This document shows positions 7,985 to 18,201 of a DNA stretch of 57,227 nt, piece by piece. Under the pieces are notes generated by a model that did not search any database, had not been told where the DNA came from, and was given only the letters and a program-made list of their open reading frames with translations. The first letter of the stretch is position 1; every line of letters begins with the position of its first letter. The stretch is from Streptomyces griseus (lineage in GTDB: Bacteria > Actinomycetota > Actinomycetes > Streptomycetales > Streptomycetaceae). Location of the stretch: positions 1,364,708 through 1,421,934 of the forward strand of contig NZ_MDKB01000001.1 of assembly GCF_001715295.1 (NCBI RefSeq), read 5' to 3'. Both the position numbers and the translations under genes were made by a program.

Positions 7985-8857
7985 TCAGCCCTTGACGGGG
8001 CCGCCGTTGATGGCGACGCGCCGCCCGTAGCGGGCGTAGGGGTAGTAGTCGTACGTCGCATGGTGCTGGACGCACCGGTTGTCCCAGAAGACGAGCGTGC
8101 CGGGGGTCCAGCGGACGCGGCAGTGCAGCACCGGCCTGCGGGCGATCATGTCGAAGAGCATGTCGAGCAGGGCCCGGCTCTCGTCGGCGGAGAGCTGCGG
8201 GATGCGGCTGGTGTAGGCCTTGTTGACGTAGAGCAGTTTGCGGTCGGTCTCGGGATGCCGTGCGACGAGAGGGTGCTCGCTCTTGGGGATGACGTAGTCC
8301 GCAGGCGGTGTGTACCCCGCCAGAGCCTGCGCGCCGTCGTGGATCGCGGTCAGCGGGTCCAGCAGGGCGCGCATCGCCGGTGAGAGCATGCCGTAGGCGA
8401 GGTGCATGTTGGCGAAGAGCGTGTCGCCGCCGCACCCGGGTTCGGGAGTCTCGGTGATGTAGAGCATCGAGCCCAGTGACGGTTCGGCGTCTGCGGTGCC
8501 GTCCGCGTGCCAGCCGTTGCCCGCCACATCCGCCGCGGCCGACTTCGTGCGGATCTCCAGGACACAGGGATCGCCCTCGGGCGGCGGCGGGTTGACGGGA
8601 CGCAGTTCACCGAAGGCGCCGGCGAAGCGCTTGTGCTGCTCGGCGCTGATCGTCTGATCGCGGAAGACGAGGACGTGATGGTCCAGGAAGGCGGTCCGAA
8701 TCTCCTCCAGTTGCTCCGCCGGAATCTCCCGCGACAGGTCGACGCCCGATACCTCCGCTCCCAGGACGGGCGTGATCCGTTCGACGGTGAGCGTGCGGTA
8801 GGCACGCGCGGGACGTGTGGTCACCGCTTCCAGTGCTTCGAGTTCGTATGACTCCAT
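7985..8857 (-). CDS. TauD/TfdA-type Fe(II)/2-oxoglutarate oxygenase (detoxin-type hydroxylase candidate)
   Basis: A 290-residue non-haem iron oxygenase. The facial triad is visible as NGWHADGT (His and Asp near residue 117) with the distal histidine in CVQHHATYDY. The 2-oxoglutarate-binding arginine follows in YARYGRRVAINGG. The ATG at 8857 is preferred: the in-frame ATG four codons earlier lies inside the GGAGG ribosome site. It is the last gene of the cluster 1 operon, 26 bases after the NRPS/PKS. A TauD gene next to an NRPS and an NRPS/PKS is the recognised core of detoxin/rimosamide clusters. The likely role is hydroxylation of the proline-derived pyrrolidine ring, giving the oxygen that is later esterified. 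Substrate and timing are inferred. Confidence 0.85.
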   Translation of the reverse strand: MESYELEALEAVTTRPARAYRTLTVERITPVLGAEVSGVDLSREIPAEQLEEIRTAFLDHHVLVFRDQTISAEQHKRFAGAFGELRPVNPPPPEGDPCVLEIRTKSAAADVAGNGWHADGTADAEPSLGSMLYITETPEPGCGGDTLFANMHLAYGMLSPAMRALLDPLTAIHDGAQALAGYTPPADYVIPKSEHPLVARHPETDRKLLYVNKAYTSRIPQLSADESRALLDMLFDMIARRPVLHCRVRWTPGTLVFWDNRCVQHHATYDYYPYARYGRRVAINGGPVKG

Positions 8858-8883
8858 GCCATCCTCCAAAGACGGGGCGGAAT

Positions 8884-11800
8884 TTACAGGTCAGTGGTCC
8901 CGTGGACACCGGCACCGGGGGACGCCAGCGTCGCCCTGATGGTCGCGGCCACCGTGTCCACGTGGGGTGCCGCGACGATGCCGTAGTGGTCCGTGGGCAG
9001 ATGACTGCGTACGGCGGACGGGGGCAGGCAGTCGTTCCACTGCCCGTCCAGGGCCTGAGGGTCTGCGGGAGCGGGCATGCCCGCCGTGGGGTGTTCGGCC
9101 AGCCAGAGATACGTGGGCACGGAGACGATCGGCCGTACGTGGTGCTCCCCGAGACTGCGCAGATTCGCGCGGCAGCAGCGAGCCAGCCTCTCGGCGTACA
9201 CCTGTGCCTGCTCGGTCGGCAACGAGGACGCCCCCGCGCCGAGTTCGGCGGCGAACACCTTCTCCAGGTCAGCCTCGGCATAGGAGGTGACCAGCGCTTC
9301 TGCCTGGGGCGGGGGAGGATCCAGAAGGTATAGGGCCTCCAGTGGCCGGCCGGCCACCTCGGCGAGGCCCGCCATCTCCATCGCCACACGGGCGCCGTAG
9401 GACCATCCGGCCAGGTGCAGCCGGTGGGCCGGTCCGCCGAAGCGCGCACGCAGCGCCACGTCGTAGTGATGGGCCCGCTCGGCCAGCGACCACGCGGGCA
9501 TCCCGGCGTCGCGGAGTGCCGGGTCGGCTATGAGGCACACCGTCGGTGCGGGTCCGAGGGCTGCCACCAGGGAGCGGTACGCCTGGATGTCCCCGCCCAC
9601 GGGGTGCACCAGGCACAGGACGGCCGCACCGGTCCCCTCCTGCCAGATGTCGAGGACGACCCGGGAAGCGTTCGCGGCCGTCCCGGCGGGGGGCTCGGCG
9701 CAGGTCAGGGCCTCCAGGTGCTTCAGGATCTCCGTGAGACTGACGCGGTGGCTGAAGGAGGCCAGGTCGACCTCGACGCCGTAGTCGTCCTCGATCTGGG
9801 CGATCAGGCTGATCAGGGTCAGTGAGTCGGCCCCCAGGTCGTAGAGGGAGTCCTCAGGGTCCAGCTCGTCCACGCCCAGCAGACCCTTGACCACCCCGGC
9901 CAGGGCCTCCGCCCGCTCCAGGCTGCCGCCGGTGGCGGAGGCGTCCTCCTCTCCGCCCGTCGGGTGCACCCCGGAGCGCGAAGGCCGGCCCTCGGCCCCG
10001 GCAGGAGCGTAGAAGGCGCGTGAGGCATCGATGTCGGTGGTGGATACGAGGAGTTGAGGCAGTTGCAGGGCCAGGGCGTGGGCGAAGACGGCTTGGCCCT
10101 CCTCGACGGTCAGCCCGATCGCGAGGTGCGCCTGATGGCGGCTGTCCGCGTCCAGGACCCGGGTCGCCATTCCGGTCTCGCGCCAGATGTCCCAGTCGAT
10201 GCCGATCCGTACGGTCGTCTCCGTGTCGCCGGCGCGGTGGTGGGCGAATCCGTCGAGGAGGCTCGCGCCGGCTGCGTAGTCGCTCTGGCCGACGCCGCCT
10301 AGCAGGGCGGACATGGACGAGCAGTAGACCGCGATCTCCGGGCGGAAGGCTGCGATCAGGTGCTCGACGACGAGTGCGCCCCTCTCGCGGACCGCGGCGG
10401 CGTCGCGCATCGCAGCGGCGTCACGGCGTACGAGCAGCCCTCCGTGTCCGAGCCCGGCTGCGTGGACGACTCCGTCCAGCCGTGACGTGTGGGCGGCGAC
10501 GGCCTCCGCCACTTCCTGCACCGTCAGGGCCGTGAGATCGGCCGGGACGAGGCCGACGCGGTCGGACCATCCGCTCAGCTCCTCGGGCAGCCGCGGCTCT
10601 CTCGACAGCAACAGGACGCGTCCGCGGGTGTGCTCGAGCAGCCAGGCGGCGACGGCGCGGCCTATGCCGCCCGTGCCGCCGAGCACCAGGTGGACGGTGT
10701 CCGCTCCGGCCGGTACGAGGGGCCGCGCACCCTCCGGCTCCGGTATCGCCGTCGTGCCCTGCCGCCACCAGTAGCCCTGCCGCAGCGCGAGCTGGCGCGG
10801 TAGGACCGTTCCGTCGCCCGGACCGGCTTCATGTGTCTCGGCGACGATCGAGGCCACGTGTCCGGCCCAGCGCGTGAGGTCGCCGTCGGGGAGGTCGAGC
10901 CAGTGGCCGTGCAGGACGGACTCCTGAGGGGCGACCTCGACCGGCCCGGCGAGGAGCCCCAGTTCAGGTCGGTCCACGGTCCCCGTCACGGGCCGTGCGC
11001 CGTAGGACAGCCACCACACCCGAGGGGATCCGTTCCGCCCGGTCAGTGCCTGGACCAGTGCGGCCGTGGTGTCGATGCAGGTGTGACGGGCGAGCTCCAG
11101 GGTTCCGGGACCCACCGGGCCTGTCACGTCGAGGGGCAGCGCGTGCACCCATTCCAGGTCGGCACAGGCGGGAACGCCGTCCTCGGACAGTGCGTCCAGC
11201 AGCTTGCGCAGAGACACCGGATCGGCGGGGTCCACGTCGTAGGCGTCCGGTCCTCCGCGGGCGAAGGCGCCGGCCGGGCGCACCCGGATCACTCGCGACG
11301 CCACCGCCTCGAAGGGCGCGAGCGCTGTCCGTGGAGTGTTCCCGGAGGCCACCACGACCACGGTGGGCGCGCGGCCGGCCGGCACGGTGGTGTCCGCGAC
11401 GGCGGCACGGCGCACTCGGACCCAGTGCGGTTGGTGCAGCCAGTTCTCACGTGGGAGCCGCCGGGGTGTGGCGGCCGGAGCCTCGCGCGGCTCCTCGGGC
11501 AGCCGGCCGAAGTCGTACGCGGCCAGGGAGAAGGACGGGGGTGGGAAGTCCCAGGGCGCCGGAGCGGAGCCTGCCCCCCAGTCGACGGAGTGCCCGGCGG
11601 CCCAGTCCCCGGCGAGGTCCCCGGCCGTGCGACCGGCCGCGGAGACCGTTACCGCATCCGGGTCCGCGGTACCGGGCGGCACCTCTCCCGCGGCCACCGC
11701 GCGCAGCCACTGTTCGGCCGCGGCGGCGTCCGTCACGGGTGCCGCGGTCCGCAGACGGCGAGCGACCCGGCCGGACTGGAGGTGACGCAGCACCGGTTCG

Positions 11801-14800
11801 AGCCCTTCCGGGTGCAGCCGGAGGTAGTCGGCGATCCGGGCGGCGTCGGAGGCGAGGGCGTCCGCGCCGGAGGCCGACAGCACGAGGCACCCGGGCACCT
11901 CGCGGGCCGCCACCGGTCCGGGCGCGGTGTCCTGCTCGACGATGACGTGGGCGTTGGTGCCGCCGATCCCGAAGCTGCTGACCGCGGCGACCCGTTCGTG
12001 TTCCCCGCGCCAGGGCGTGGCCTCGGCCGGGATGTAGAAGGGGGTGGGATCGGGGCCGATCTCCGGGTTGAAGGAACGGAAGTTGAGATGGGGCGGGAGC
12101 GTGCCGTGGTGCACGGCGAGGACCGCGCGTACGAGTCCCACCACGCCGGCGGCCGCGCCCATGTGGCCGAGCTGGCTCTTGACGGAGCTCAGAGCGCAGC
12201 GGCCGGACTCGCTCACGCCGAACGCCTGCCGTAGCGCCCCCACTTCGATCGGATCGCCCAGCCGGGTCCCGGTGCCGTGGGCCTCCACGTATCCGAGGTC
12301 GGCGCCCGTGCGTCCGGCGCGGGCCAGGGCGGTCCGGATCACCTCGCGCTGTCCGGCCAGCGACGGCGCGGTGTAACTCATCTTGGCCGCACCGTCGTTG
12401 TTGATCGCAGAGCCCGTGATCAGTGCGTAGACGGTGTCTCCGTCGCGCCGTGCCTGCCGCAGCGTCTTGAGGACCACGACACCGACGCCGCTCGCGCCGA
12501 CCGTGCCGGTGGCGTCGTCGCTGAAGGGGCGGCAGTCGCCGTCCGCGGAGAAGATGTGCTGCGGGCGGTAGCGGTAGCCGCCGGTCAGCTTGGGGTCGAT
12601 GAGTACTCCTCCGGCGAGCATCACGTCGGCTTCGCCCTGCCGGAGCAGCCCGGCGGCGAGGTGCACGGCCACCAGAGAGCTGGAGCAGGCGGTCTGGGCG
12701 CTGAAGGCGGGACCGGTCAGCCCGAGGTGGTACGCCACCTTGGTGGCCAGGAAGTCCTTCTCATGGTGCAGGGCGAGCTGGAAGCCGTCGGGCAGGTGCT
12801 CGGGGTCGGCCTCGCGCAGCAGGGACTGGAAGTAGGTGTTCTCCCCTGCGCCGGCCACCAGGCCCACCCGGGCGGCCGCGGTGTCCGCCACTCCCGCGTG
12901 TGCCAGGGCCTGCACCGCGGCCATCAGCAGGTGCCGCTGCTGGGGGTCCATCAGACGGGCCTCCTGCGGGCTGATGCCGAAGTGGCCCGGGTCGAAGTCG
13001 AGCATGCCGTCGAGCGTGCTGTGCGCACCGACGAATCCGTCCGGCGCGTCGATGCGGCGGATGCCGGTGCCGCCGGAGACCACGAGTTCCCAGAAGGCGG
13101 CCAGGTCCGGGGCGCCGGGCACCCGTACCGCCATGCCGACGACCGCGATCGGCTCGGTGGGGCCGGTGGCACCGTTGTCCTTCTCCGCAGGCGGGGTGAG
13201 TGGCCGCGGGGCGGTGAGATGGCGGGCCAGGGAGCGGACGGTGACGTGCTCGAACAGGTCCGCGACACGGAAGCGCAGCCCGAGTGCCGTGGTGCAGCGC
13301 AGGTGGAAGCGCATCAGGGCCAGACTCGAGGCACCCGCCTCGAAGAAGGTCTGGTCCGGTGCGATCGAGGACCCGGTGACCTCCTCGAAGGCGGTGGTGA
13401 GGCGTTCCTCCGCGGCCGACAGGCCCGTACGGGCGCTCGCGGAACGGCGTATCTCTTCCCCCGGTGCCCGGATCACCGCCTGCCGGTCCAGCTTGCCGCT
13501 GGGTGTGCGGGGAAGTCTCTCCAGCCTGCGGTAGCGGTCCACGCGCACGTAGGACGGCAGCAGACCGGACAGATGGGCGGTCAGGTCGTCGGCGGACGGC
13601 GCTTCGCCACGGATCTCCAGGCCGGCCGTCAACCGGTCTCCCTCACGAGTGACGACCGCGTTGACCACCGCCGGATGGCGCAGCAGGGCCGCCTCGACGG
13701 AGCCGAGTTCCAGCCTGTGCCCGCTCAGTTTGATCTGGTCGTCGTCGCGGCCCGCGTGGTGCAGCAGGCCCGCACGGTCGAAGAACGCCAGGTCACCGCT
13801 GCGGTAGAACAGGCCCGCGCCGGGGAGTTCGACGAAGCGGGTGTCGTCTTGTGCGGTGTCGGTGAGGTAGCAGCGGGTGGCCATGGTGCCGCCGATCAGC
13901 AGCTCGCCGGTGCACCCGGCCGGGACCGGGTCGCCCTGGGCGTCGACCACGCGCAGGTCGGCGCCTGCCACCGGGAGTCCGACGGCAGGCCGCTCGGGCC
14001 ACTGCTCAGGATCTCCCTCCAGGCACAGCGCGCTGACCACATGTGTCTCGGTCGGCCCGTAGTGGTTGAACAGGCGCGCTCCGGGAAGACCGGCGAACCA
14101 GCGCCGGATGCTGTCGGTGCACACCAGCTGTTCCCCCGCGGTGACCACGTCGCGCAGCCGGGAGGGATACCTGTTCAGGCGGACGGCGTACTCGGCGAGC
14201 AACTGCAGGGCCACGTACGGCATGAAGATCCGCTCGACACCCGCGGATTCCAGCCGGTCCAGGAGCGCGGGCGCGTCCTGACGCCACTCGGGCCGTACGA
14301 GCTGGAGGCTGCCCCCCGTGCACAGCGTCCCGAAGATCTCCTGGAAGGACACGTCGAACGACAACATGGAGAACTGCTGGGTGACCGCGGGGCCTGTCAG
14401 GCCGCCGGGACCGGACTGCCACCTGATCAGGTCGCACAGAGTGCGCTCGTGGATCTGTACTCCCTTGGGCACGCCTGTGGAGCCGGAGGTGAACAGCGTG
14501 TACAGGGGGCGGATGCCGTCGGGTGCTGCCGCGTCGGCCGTGCGCCGAGGACACGGGTGCCCGTCGTACGGGGCACTCGTGTCGTCGCTGTCGCCTTCGC
14601 CCGGCACCGGGTCCACCGGTGCGACGAGGTGGCGCACCACACCCTCCGGGAGCAGCGGGTCCAGCGCCGGCGAGCCGTCCTGGGTGACCAGGACGCACAG
14701 CGGGTCGATCTGCGCCAGTACGCGGCCCAGCACGTCGGCAGGGTAGGAGGGGTCCAGGGGGACGGCGGTGACGTTCAGCCGTGCCAGTGCGAGCAGCGCA

Positions 14801-17800
14801 ACCACGTGTTCGGCGGAGGGGGTCAGGTACAGGGCCGCCCGGCAGGGGCTGCCGTCGTCCGGGATCGGATAGCGGTCGGCCAGCTCCGCGGCCAGGGCTG
14901 CGGCGCGGGCGTCGAGGGTCGCGTAGCTCAGGGTGACACCCTCGGCCGTGACGACGGCGGGGGCCTCCGGCGTGAGAGCGACCTGCCGGGCGAAGCCCTC
15001 GGCGACGGTGGTGAAGCCGGGGTCCGGGGCGGGCCCACGCCCGTGCTGCGGGAGGGAGTGCCGGTATCGCGCGACGAGTGCGCGAGCGGTGCAGTCGCCA
15101 CCGGCCGCGAGGGCGTCCACGCCCCGCCGGAACAACTCCGCCATCGCCTCGACGTCCTCGCCGGTGAACCGGTCCTCGGCGTACTCCCACAGCACGTCGA
15201 GTCCGTTCGCATGCTCGACCACGGAGACCGTCATCGGGCACTTGGCCTCCGGACCCGCCCACCACAGGGGTTCCTGGGCACAGCCGGGCAGCCGCAGCGC
15301 CCCGAAGTCGGTGTTCTCCAGGACGAACAGGAAGTCGAACGGTGTGCTGTCGCCGACGCCCTCCCAGCCGGTCAGCACGTCCGAGAGTGCCACGTCCTGG
15401 CGTCCCAGGACCTGCCCTGTGGCGGTCCCGGCGCGGGCGAGGTGCGAGCGCAGGTCCGCACCGGGCGTGACGGTCAGGGGCAGCAGCACGGTGTTCGCCA
15501 TCATGCCCGCGGTGTTCTCGAACTCGTGCACCGGGCGGCCCGCGACCGGAGCGGCGATGCGCGGGCGGACCAGGCCGGTCACGCCGTAGAGGCACCAGGT
15601 GAACACGGTCAGCAGCACCTGGAACCGGGTCAGTCCGAACGCAGTGCACAGCTGGTCGACCTGGGCCCGCCGCAGCACGTCGAGCGACGTGTGCAGCAGG
15701 CGCGCCCGCGGTGCCGGTCCCGCCGCCCGGGCGGGCAGCGGCTCCTGCGGGTCCTCCAGACCCTGGTAGAACGTGAGCAGTTCGTCGCGCTGCACCTGGT
15801 AGTCCGTGCTCGCGAACCGATCCCGCTGCCAGACGGCGAAGTCCAGCGGGGTCGGTCCCGGCTCGGCGGGCCGGTCGCTTCCGGCGTAGGCCGCCGACAG
15901 GTCGTGCAGCAGGACGCTCAACGACCAGCCGTCCACGGCGATGTGGTGCAGGTGCAGCAGGAGCGTTCCGCCGCCGTCACGGGGCAGCCAGCAGGCTCTG
16001 AGCATGCGGGGGACGGCGAGGTCGCAGGGCTCGGAGAAGAAGGTGTCGGCGAAGGAGTGCGCTTCGTCCTCGCTCCAGGACTGCCGGTGGCCGGGCTCGT
16101 ACCAGGGGTCGTACGGCTCGCCGACAGTCTGTTCCAACCCGTCCGGCCCGAGGCCGAAACCCGTCCGCAGCGCCGCGTGGCGATCCACCAGGCTGCGCAG
16201 GGCTCGCCGGAGGACAGCGGCGTCGACGGGACCGTCCACGCGGTAGGCCTGGCCGACGGAGTAGGCCCGGGAGCCCGGGGTGCGGCGCTGTACCAGCCAC
16301 AGCCGCTCCTGCTCGCTGGTTGCGGGCGCCGTGCGGGCACCGGAGACCACCGGCCCCCGCAGGGTGCTCTCCGCACCCGGGGAGACCGTCACGAGGGACC
16401 GGGCGACGGCGGCCAGGTCGCCGTGGAGGACGGCCGCCGGCGTCAGCTCGCGGCCCCAACGCTGTCGTACGGCGAAACAGAACCGGAGCGCCTTCAGCGA
16501 GTCACCGCCGCTGGCGATCCACCGGTCACCGAGCCCGAGGCCGGTGGCGCCGAGTATCTCCTCGGCCAGCTCGACGACCCGGCGCTCCGTCTCTGTCGCG
16601 GCCGGTCCCTCGGAGGGGGAGGCGGCGGGCCGCCAGGGCTGCCCGGCCTGCCGCAGCAGAGCGGCCTGGTCGACCTTTCCGTTGGCGTTGAGTGGCAGCT
16701 CGGCCACGCGATGGATGTGGTGGGGTCGCATGTAGCTGGGCAGGTGAGCCGTCAGATGGCCGTCGAACTCCTCGTAGGACAGCTCCTGACGCAGGACGAC
16801 GAACGCCAGCAGTTCGTTGGGCCCCTCCCGGCCCGCGCGGCGGGTGCACACGTGGGCCCGCCGGACCGCCGGGTGGGTGAGGACGCGCCGCTCCACCTCG
16901 CCGGGCTCGATCCTGAAGCCACGGACCTTGACCTGGCGGTCGGTCCGTCCGATGTAGACCACCAGACCGTCGTCGTCGGCCCGTACGAGGTCTCCGGTGC
17001 GGTAGTGCGGCTCCTCGCCGCCGTCGAGCCACGGCAGGCGTACGAAACGCCGCTCGGTCTCCTCGGTGAGGTTGCGGTATCCGGCGGCGAGTCCGGCTCC
17101 GCTGAGCAGGAGTTCGCCGACCTCACCGGGCGCTGCGACCCGCTCCTGGCCCGGCACGACCACGACCGCGCCGGTCTGCGGCAGCGGTCGGCCGATCGGC
17201 ACCACGTCCCCGTCGAAGTCCCGCGGGATCGGATGGCACAGGGCGAAGGTGGTGGACTCCGTCGGTCCGTACGCGTTGAACAGACGCGTGCTGCTGCCCG
17301 CGTTGTCCCGGTACCAGCGGCGCATCACCTGGGCGTCGAGCTGCTCACCGCCCACAAGGACCTCGCCGGCCGCGGCGAAGCAGTCCGGCACGGCCGTGAC
17401 CATCGCGTCGAACAGTGCCGTGGTGATGAAGACGGTGTCCACGCGTCCGTCCCGCAGGGCCGCGGCGAGCCGCTCGGGAGTCTGCACGTCCTCCTCGCCC
17501 AGGATCACGCAGCAGCCACCGGTCAGCAGGGGCACCCAGACTTCGAAACTCAGCGCGTCGAAGGCCGGATTGGCCAGGCAGGCATAGCGCAGACCGGGGT
17601 CGACGCGGATGTAGCCCGGTTGTGCCAGTCGCCGGACTCCTGCGTCACGGACCTCGACTCCCTTGGGCTGCCCCGTCGTTCCGGAGGTGTAGAACAGGAA
17701 GGACACCTCGCCGGGGACGGACGGAGCCTCCACGGTGCCGGAGGCCCCCGCACCGGGGGGAAGGGGCAGAAGGGTCTCCACGGTGAGGGCCTGCACGTCC

Positions 17801-18201
17801 TGCGGCAGCCCGGTGACACTCTCGCCCGGCCGGTGCACCAGGGCGACCGCCGCGGAATCCCTGAGGATGAAGTGACGGCGTTCGGCGGGGCTCTGGGCGT
17901 CGAGCGGCACGACCCGTGCCCCGAGTCGCAGTACGCCCAGCATCACGCAGACCAGCCGCCACGACCGCGGCAGCGCCACTGCCACGGCCTGTCCCGCGGT
18001 GACGCCCTGACGCCGCAGCTCCCGGGCGACCGCGGCGGCTGCCGTGTTCAAGGTCGCGTAGTCGAGGCTGACGTCGCCATCGACCACCGCTTCGGCGTGT
18101 GGTGCGAGAAGAGCTCGGCGGTGGATCTCGCGGGCTGTCCCGGTCGGGGCGCCCACGCTCTCGGCCACGTCGGTGGGGGATGTCTCGACGTGCGGTTTCA
18201 T
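8884..18201 (-). CDS. Hybrid NRPS/PKS, A-T-C-A(Pro)-T-KS-KR-ACP-TE
   Basis: A 3105-residue megasynthase. Domains by residue: A1 about 20-520 (YTSGTTGQPKG near 171, NAYGPTE near 310), T near 564 (GGDSLKALRF), C about 625-1050 (HHIAVDG near 752), A2 about 1075-1580 (TSGSTGVPKG near 1240), T near 1622 (EAGASSL), KS about 1680-2085 (TACSSSL, EAHGTGT, SVKSQLGHMG), KR with GGTGGIG near 2509 and SDYAAG near 2641, ACP near 2790 (LGADSL), and TE with GWSYGA near 2936 and DHYGI near 3073. A2 pocket residues read approximately D-V-Q-M-V-A-H-V-V-K, close to proline codes. A1 reads about D-A-F-I-L-G-A-T-F and is not assigned. No AT domain follows the KS although a post-AT-like linker remains. Predicted chain: X-Pro-CH(OH)-CH2-acid, the detoxinine framework. 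The ATG overlaps the upstream NRPS stop (ATGA). Confidence 0.93.
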   Translation of the reverse strand: MKPHVETSPTDVAESVGAPTGTAREIHRRALLAPHAEAVVDGDVSLDYATLNTAAAAVARELRRQGVTAGQAVAVALPRSWRLVCVMLGVLRLGARVVPLDAQSPAERRHFILRDSAAVALVHRPGESVTGLPQDVQALTVETLLPLPPGAGASGTVEAPSVPGEVSFLFYTSGTTGQPKGVEVRDAGVRRLAQPGYIRVDPGLRYACLANPAFDALSFEVWVPLLTGGCCVILGEEDVQTPERLAAALRDGRVDTVFITTALFDAMVTAVPDCFAAAGEVLVGGEQLDAQVMRRWYRDNAGSSTRLFNAYGPTESTTFALCHPIPRDFDGDVVPIGRPLPQTGAVVVVPGQERVAAPGEVGELLLSGAGLAAGYRNLTEETERRFVRLPWLDGGEEPHYRTGDLVRADDDGLVVYIGRTDRQVKVRGFRIEPGEVERRVLTHPAVRRAHVCTRRAGREGPNELLAFVVLRQELSYEEFDGHLTAHLPSYMRPHHIHRVAELPLNANGKVDQAALLRQAGQPWRPAASPSEGPAATETERRVVELAEEILGATGLGLGDRWIASGGDSLKALRFCFAVRQRWGRELTPAAVLHGDLAAVARSLVTVSPGAESTLRGPVVSGARTAPATSEQERLWLVQRRTPGSRAYSVGQAYRVDGPVDAAVLRRALRSLVDRHAALRTGFGLGPDGLEQTVGEPYDPWYEPGHRQSWSEDEAHSFADTFFSEPCDLAVPRMLRACWLPRDGGGTLLLHLHHIAVDGWSLSVLLHDLSAAYAGSDRPAEPGPTPLDFAVWQRDRFASTDYQVQRDELLTFYQGLEDPQEPLPARAAGPAPRARLLHTSLDVLRRAQVDQLCTAFGLTRFQVLLTVFTWCLYGVTGLVRPRIAAPVAGRPVHEFENTAGMMANTVLLPLTVTPGADLRSHLARAGTATGQVLGRQDVALSDVLTGWEGVGDSTPFDFLFVLENTDFGALRLPGCAQEPLWWAGPEAKCPMTVSVVEHANGLDVLWEYAEDRFTGEDVEAMAELFRRGVDALAAGGDCTARALVARYRHSLPQHGRGPAPDPGFTTVAEGFARQVALTPEAPAVVTAEGVTLSYATLDARAAALAAELADRYPIPDDGSPCRAALYLTPSAEHVVALLALARLNVTAVPLDPSYPADVLGRVLAQIDPLCVLVTQDGSPALDPLLPEGVVRHLVAPVDPVPGEGDSDDTSAPYDGHPCPRRTADAAAPDGIRPLYTLFTSGSTGVPKGVQIHERTLCDLIRWQSGPGGLTGPAVTQQFSMLSFDVSFQEIFGTLCTGGSLQLVRPEWRQDAPALLDRLESAGVERIFMPYVALQLLAEYAVRLNRYPSRLRDVVTAGEQLVCTDSIRRWFAGLPGARLFNHYGPTETHVVSALCLEGDPEQWPERPAVGLPVAGADLRVVDAQGDPVPAGCTGELLIGGTMATRCYLTDTAQDDTRFVELPGAGLFYRSGDLAFFDRAGLLHHAGRDDDQIKLSGHRLELGSVEAALLRHPAVVNAVVTREGDRLTAGLEIRGEAPSADDLTAHLSGLLPSYVRVDRYRRLERLPRTPSGKLDRQAVIRAPGEEIRRSASARTGLSAAEERLTTAFEEVTGSSIAPDQTFFEAGASSLALMRFHLRCTTALGLRFRVADLFEHVTVRSLARHLTAPRPLTPPAEKDNGATGPTEPIAVVGMAVRVPGAPDLAAFWELVVSGGTGIRRIDAPDGFVGAHSTLDGMLDFDPGHFGISPQEARLMDPQQRHLLMAAVQALAHAGVADTAAARVGLVAGAGENTYFQSLLREADPEHLPDGFQLALHHEKDFLATKVAYHLGLTGPAFSAQTACSSSLVAVHLAAGLLRQGEADVMLAGGVLIDPKLTGGYRYRPQHIFSADGDCRPFSDDATGTVGASGVGVVVLKTLRQARRDGDTVYALITGSAINNDGAAKMSYTAPSLAGQREVIRTALARAGRTGADLGYVEAHGTGTRLGDPIEVGALRQAFGVSESGRCALSSVKSQLGHMGAAAGVVGLVRAVLAVHHGTLPPHLNFRSFNPEIGPDPTPFYIPAEATPWRGEHERVAAVSSFGIGGTNAHVIVEQDTAPGPVAAREVPGCLVLSASGADALASDAARIADYLRLHPEGLEPVLRHLQSGRVARRLRTAAPVTDAAAAEQWLRAVAAGEVPPGTADPDAVTVSAAGRTAGDLAGDWAAGHSVDWGAGSAPAPWDFPPPSFSLAAYDFGRLPEEPREAPAATPRRLPRENWLHQPHWVRVRRAAVADTTVPAGRAPTVVVVASGNTPRTALAPFEAVASRVIRVRPAGAFARGGPDAYDVDPADPVSLRKLLDALSEDGVPACADLEWVHALPLDVTGPVGPGTLELARHTCIDTTAALVQALTGRNGSPRVWWLSYGARPVTGTVDRPELGLLAGPVEVAPQESVLHGHWLDLPDGDLTRWAGHVASIVAETHEAGPGDGTVLPRQLALRQGYWWRQGTTAIPEPEGARPLVPAGADTVHLVLGGTGGIGRAVAAWLLEHTRGRVLLLSREPRLPEELSGWSDRVGLVPADLTALTVQEVAEAVAAHTSRLDGVVHAAGLGHGGLLVRRDAAAMRDAAAVRERGALVVEHLIAAFRPEIAVYCSSMSALLGGVGQSDYAAGASLLDGFAHHRAGDTETTVRIGIDWDIWRETGMATRVLDADSRHQAHLAIGLTVEEGQAVFAHALALQLPQLLVSTTDIDASRAFYAPAGAEGRPSRSGVHPTGGEEDASATGGSLERAEALAGVVKGLLGVDELDPEDSLYDLGADSLTLISLIAQIEDDYGVEVDLASFSHRVSLTEILKHLEALTCAEPPAGTAANASRVVLDIWQEGTGAAVLCLVHPVGGDIQAYRSLVAALGPAPTVCLIADPALRDAGMPAWSLAERAHHYDVALRARFGGPAHRLHLAGWSYGARVAMEMAGLAEVAGRPLEALYLLDPPPPQAEALVTSYAEADLEKVFAAELGAGASSLPTEQAQVYAERLARCCRANLRSLGEHHVRPIVSVPTYLWLAEHPTAGMPAPADPQALDGQWNDCLPPSAVRSHLPTDHYGIVAAPHVDTVAATIRATLASPGAGVHGTTDL

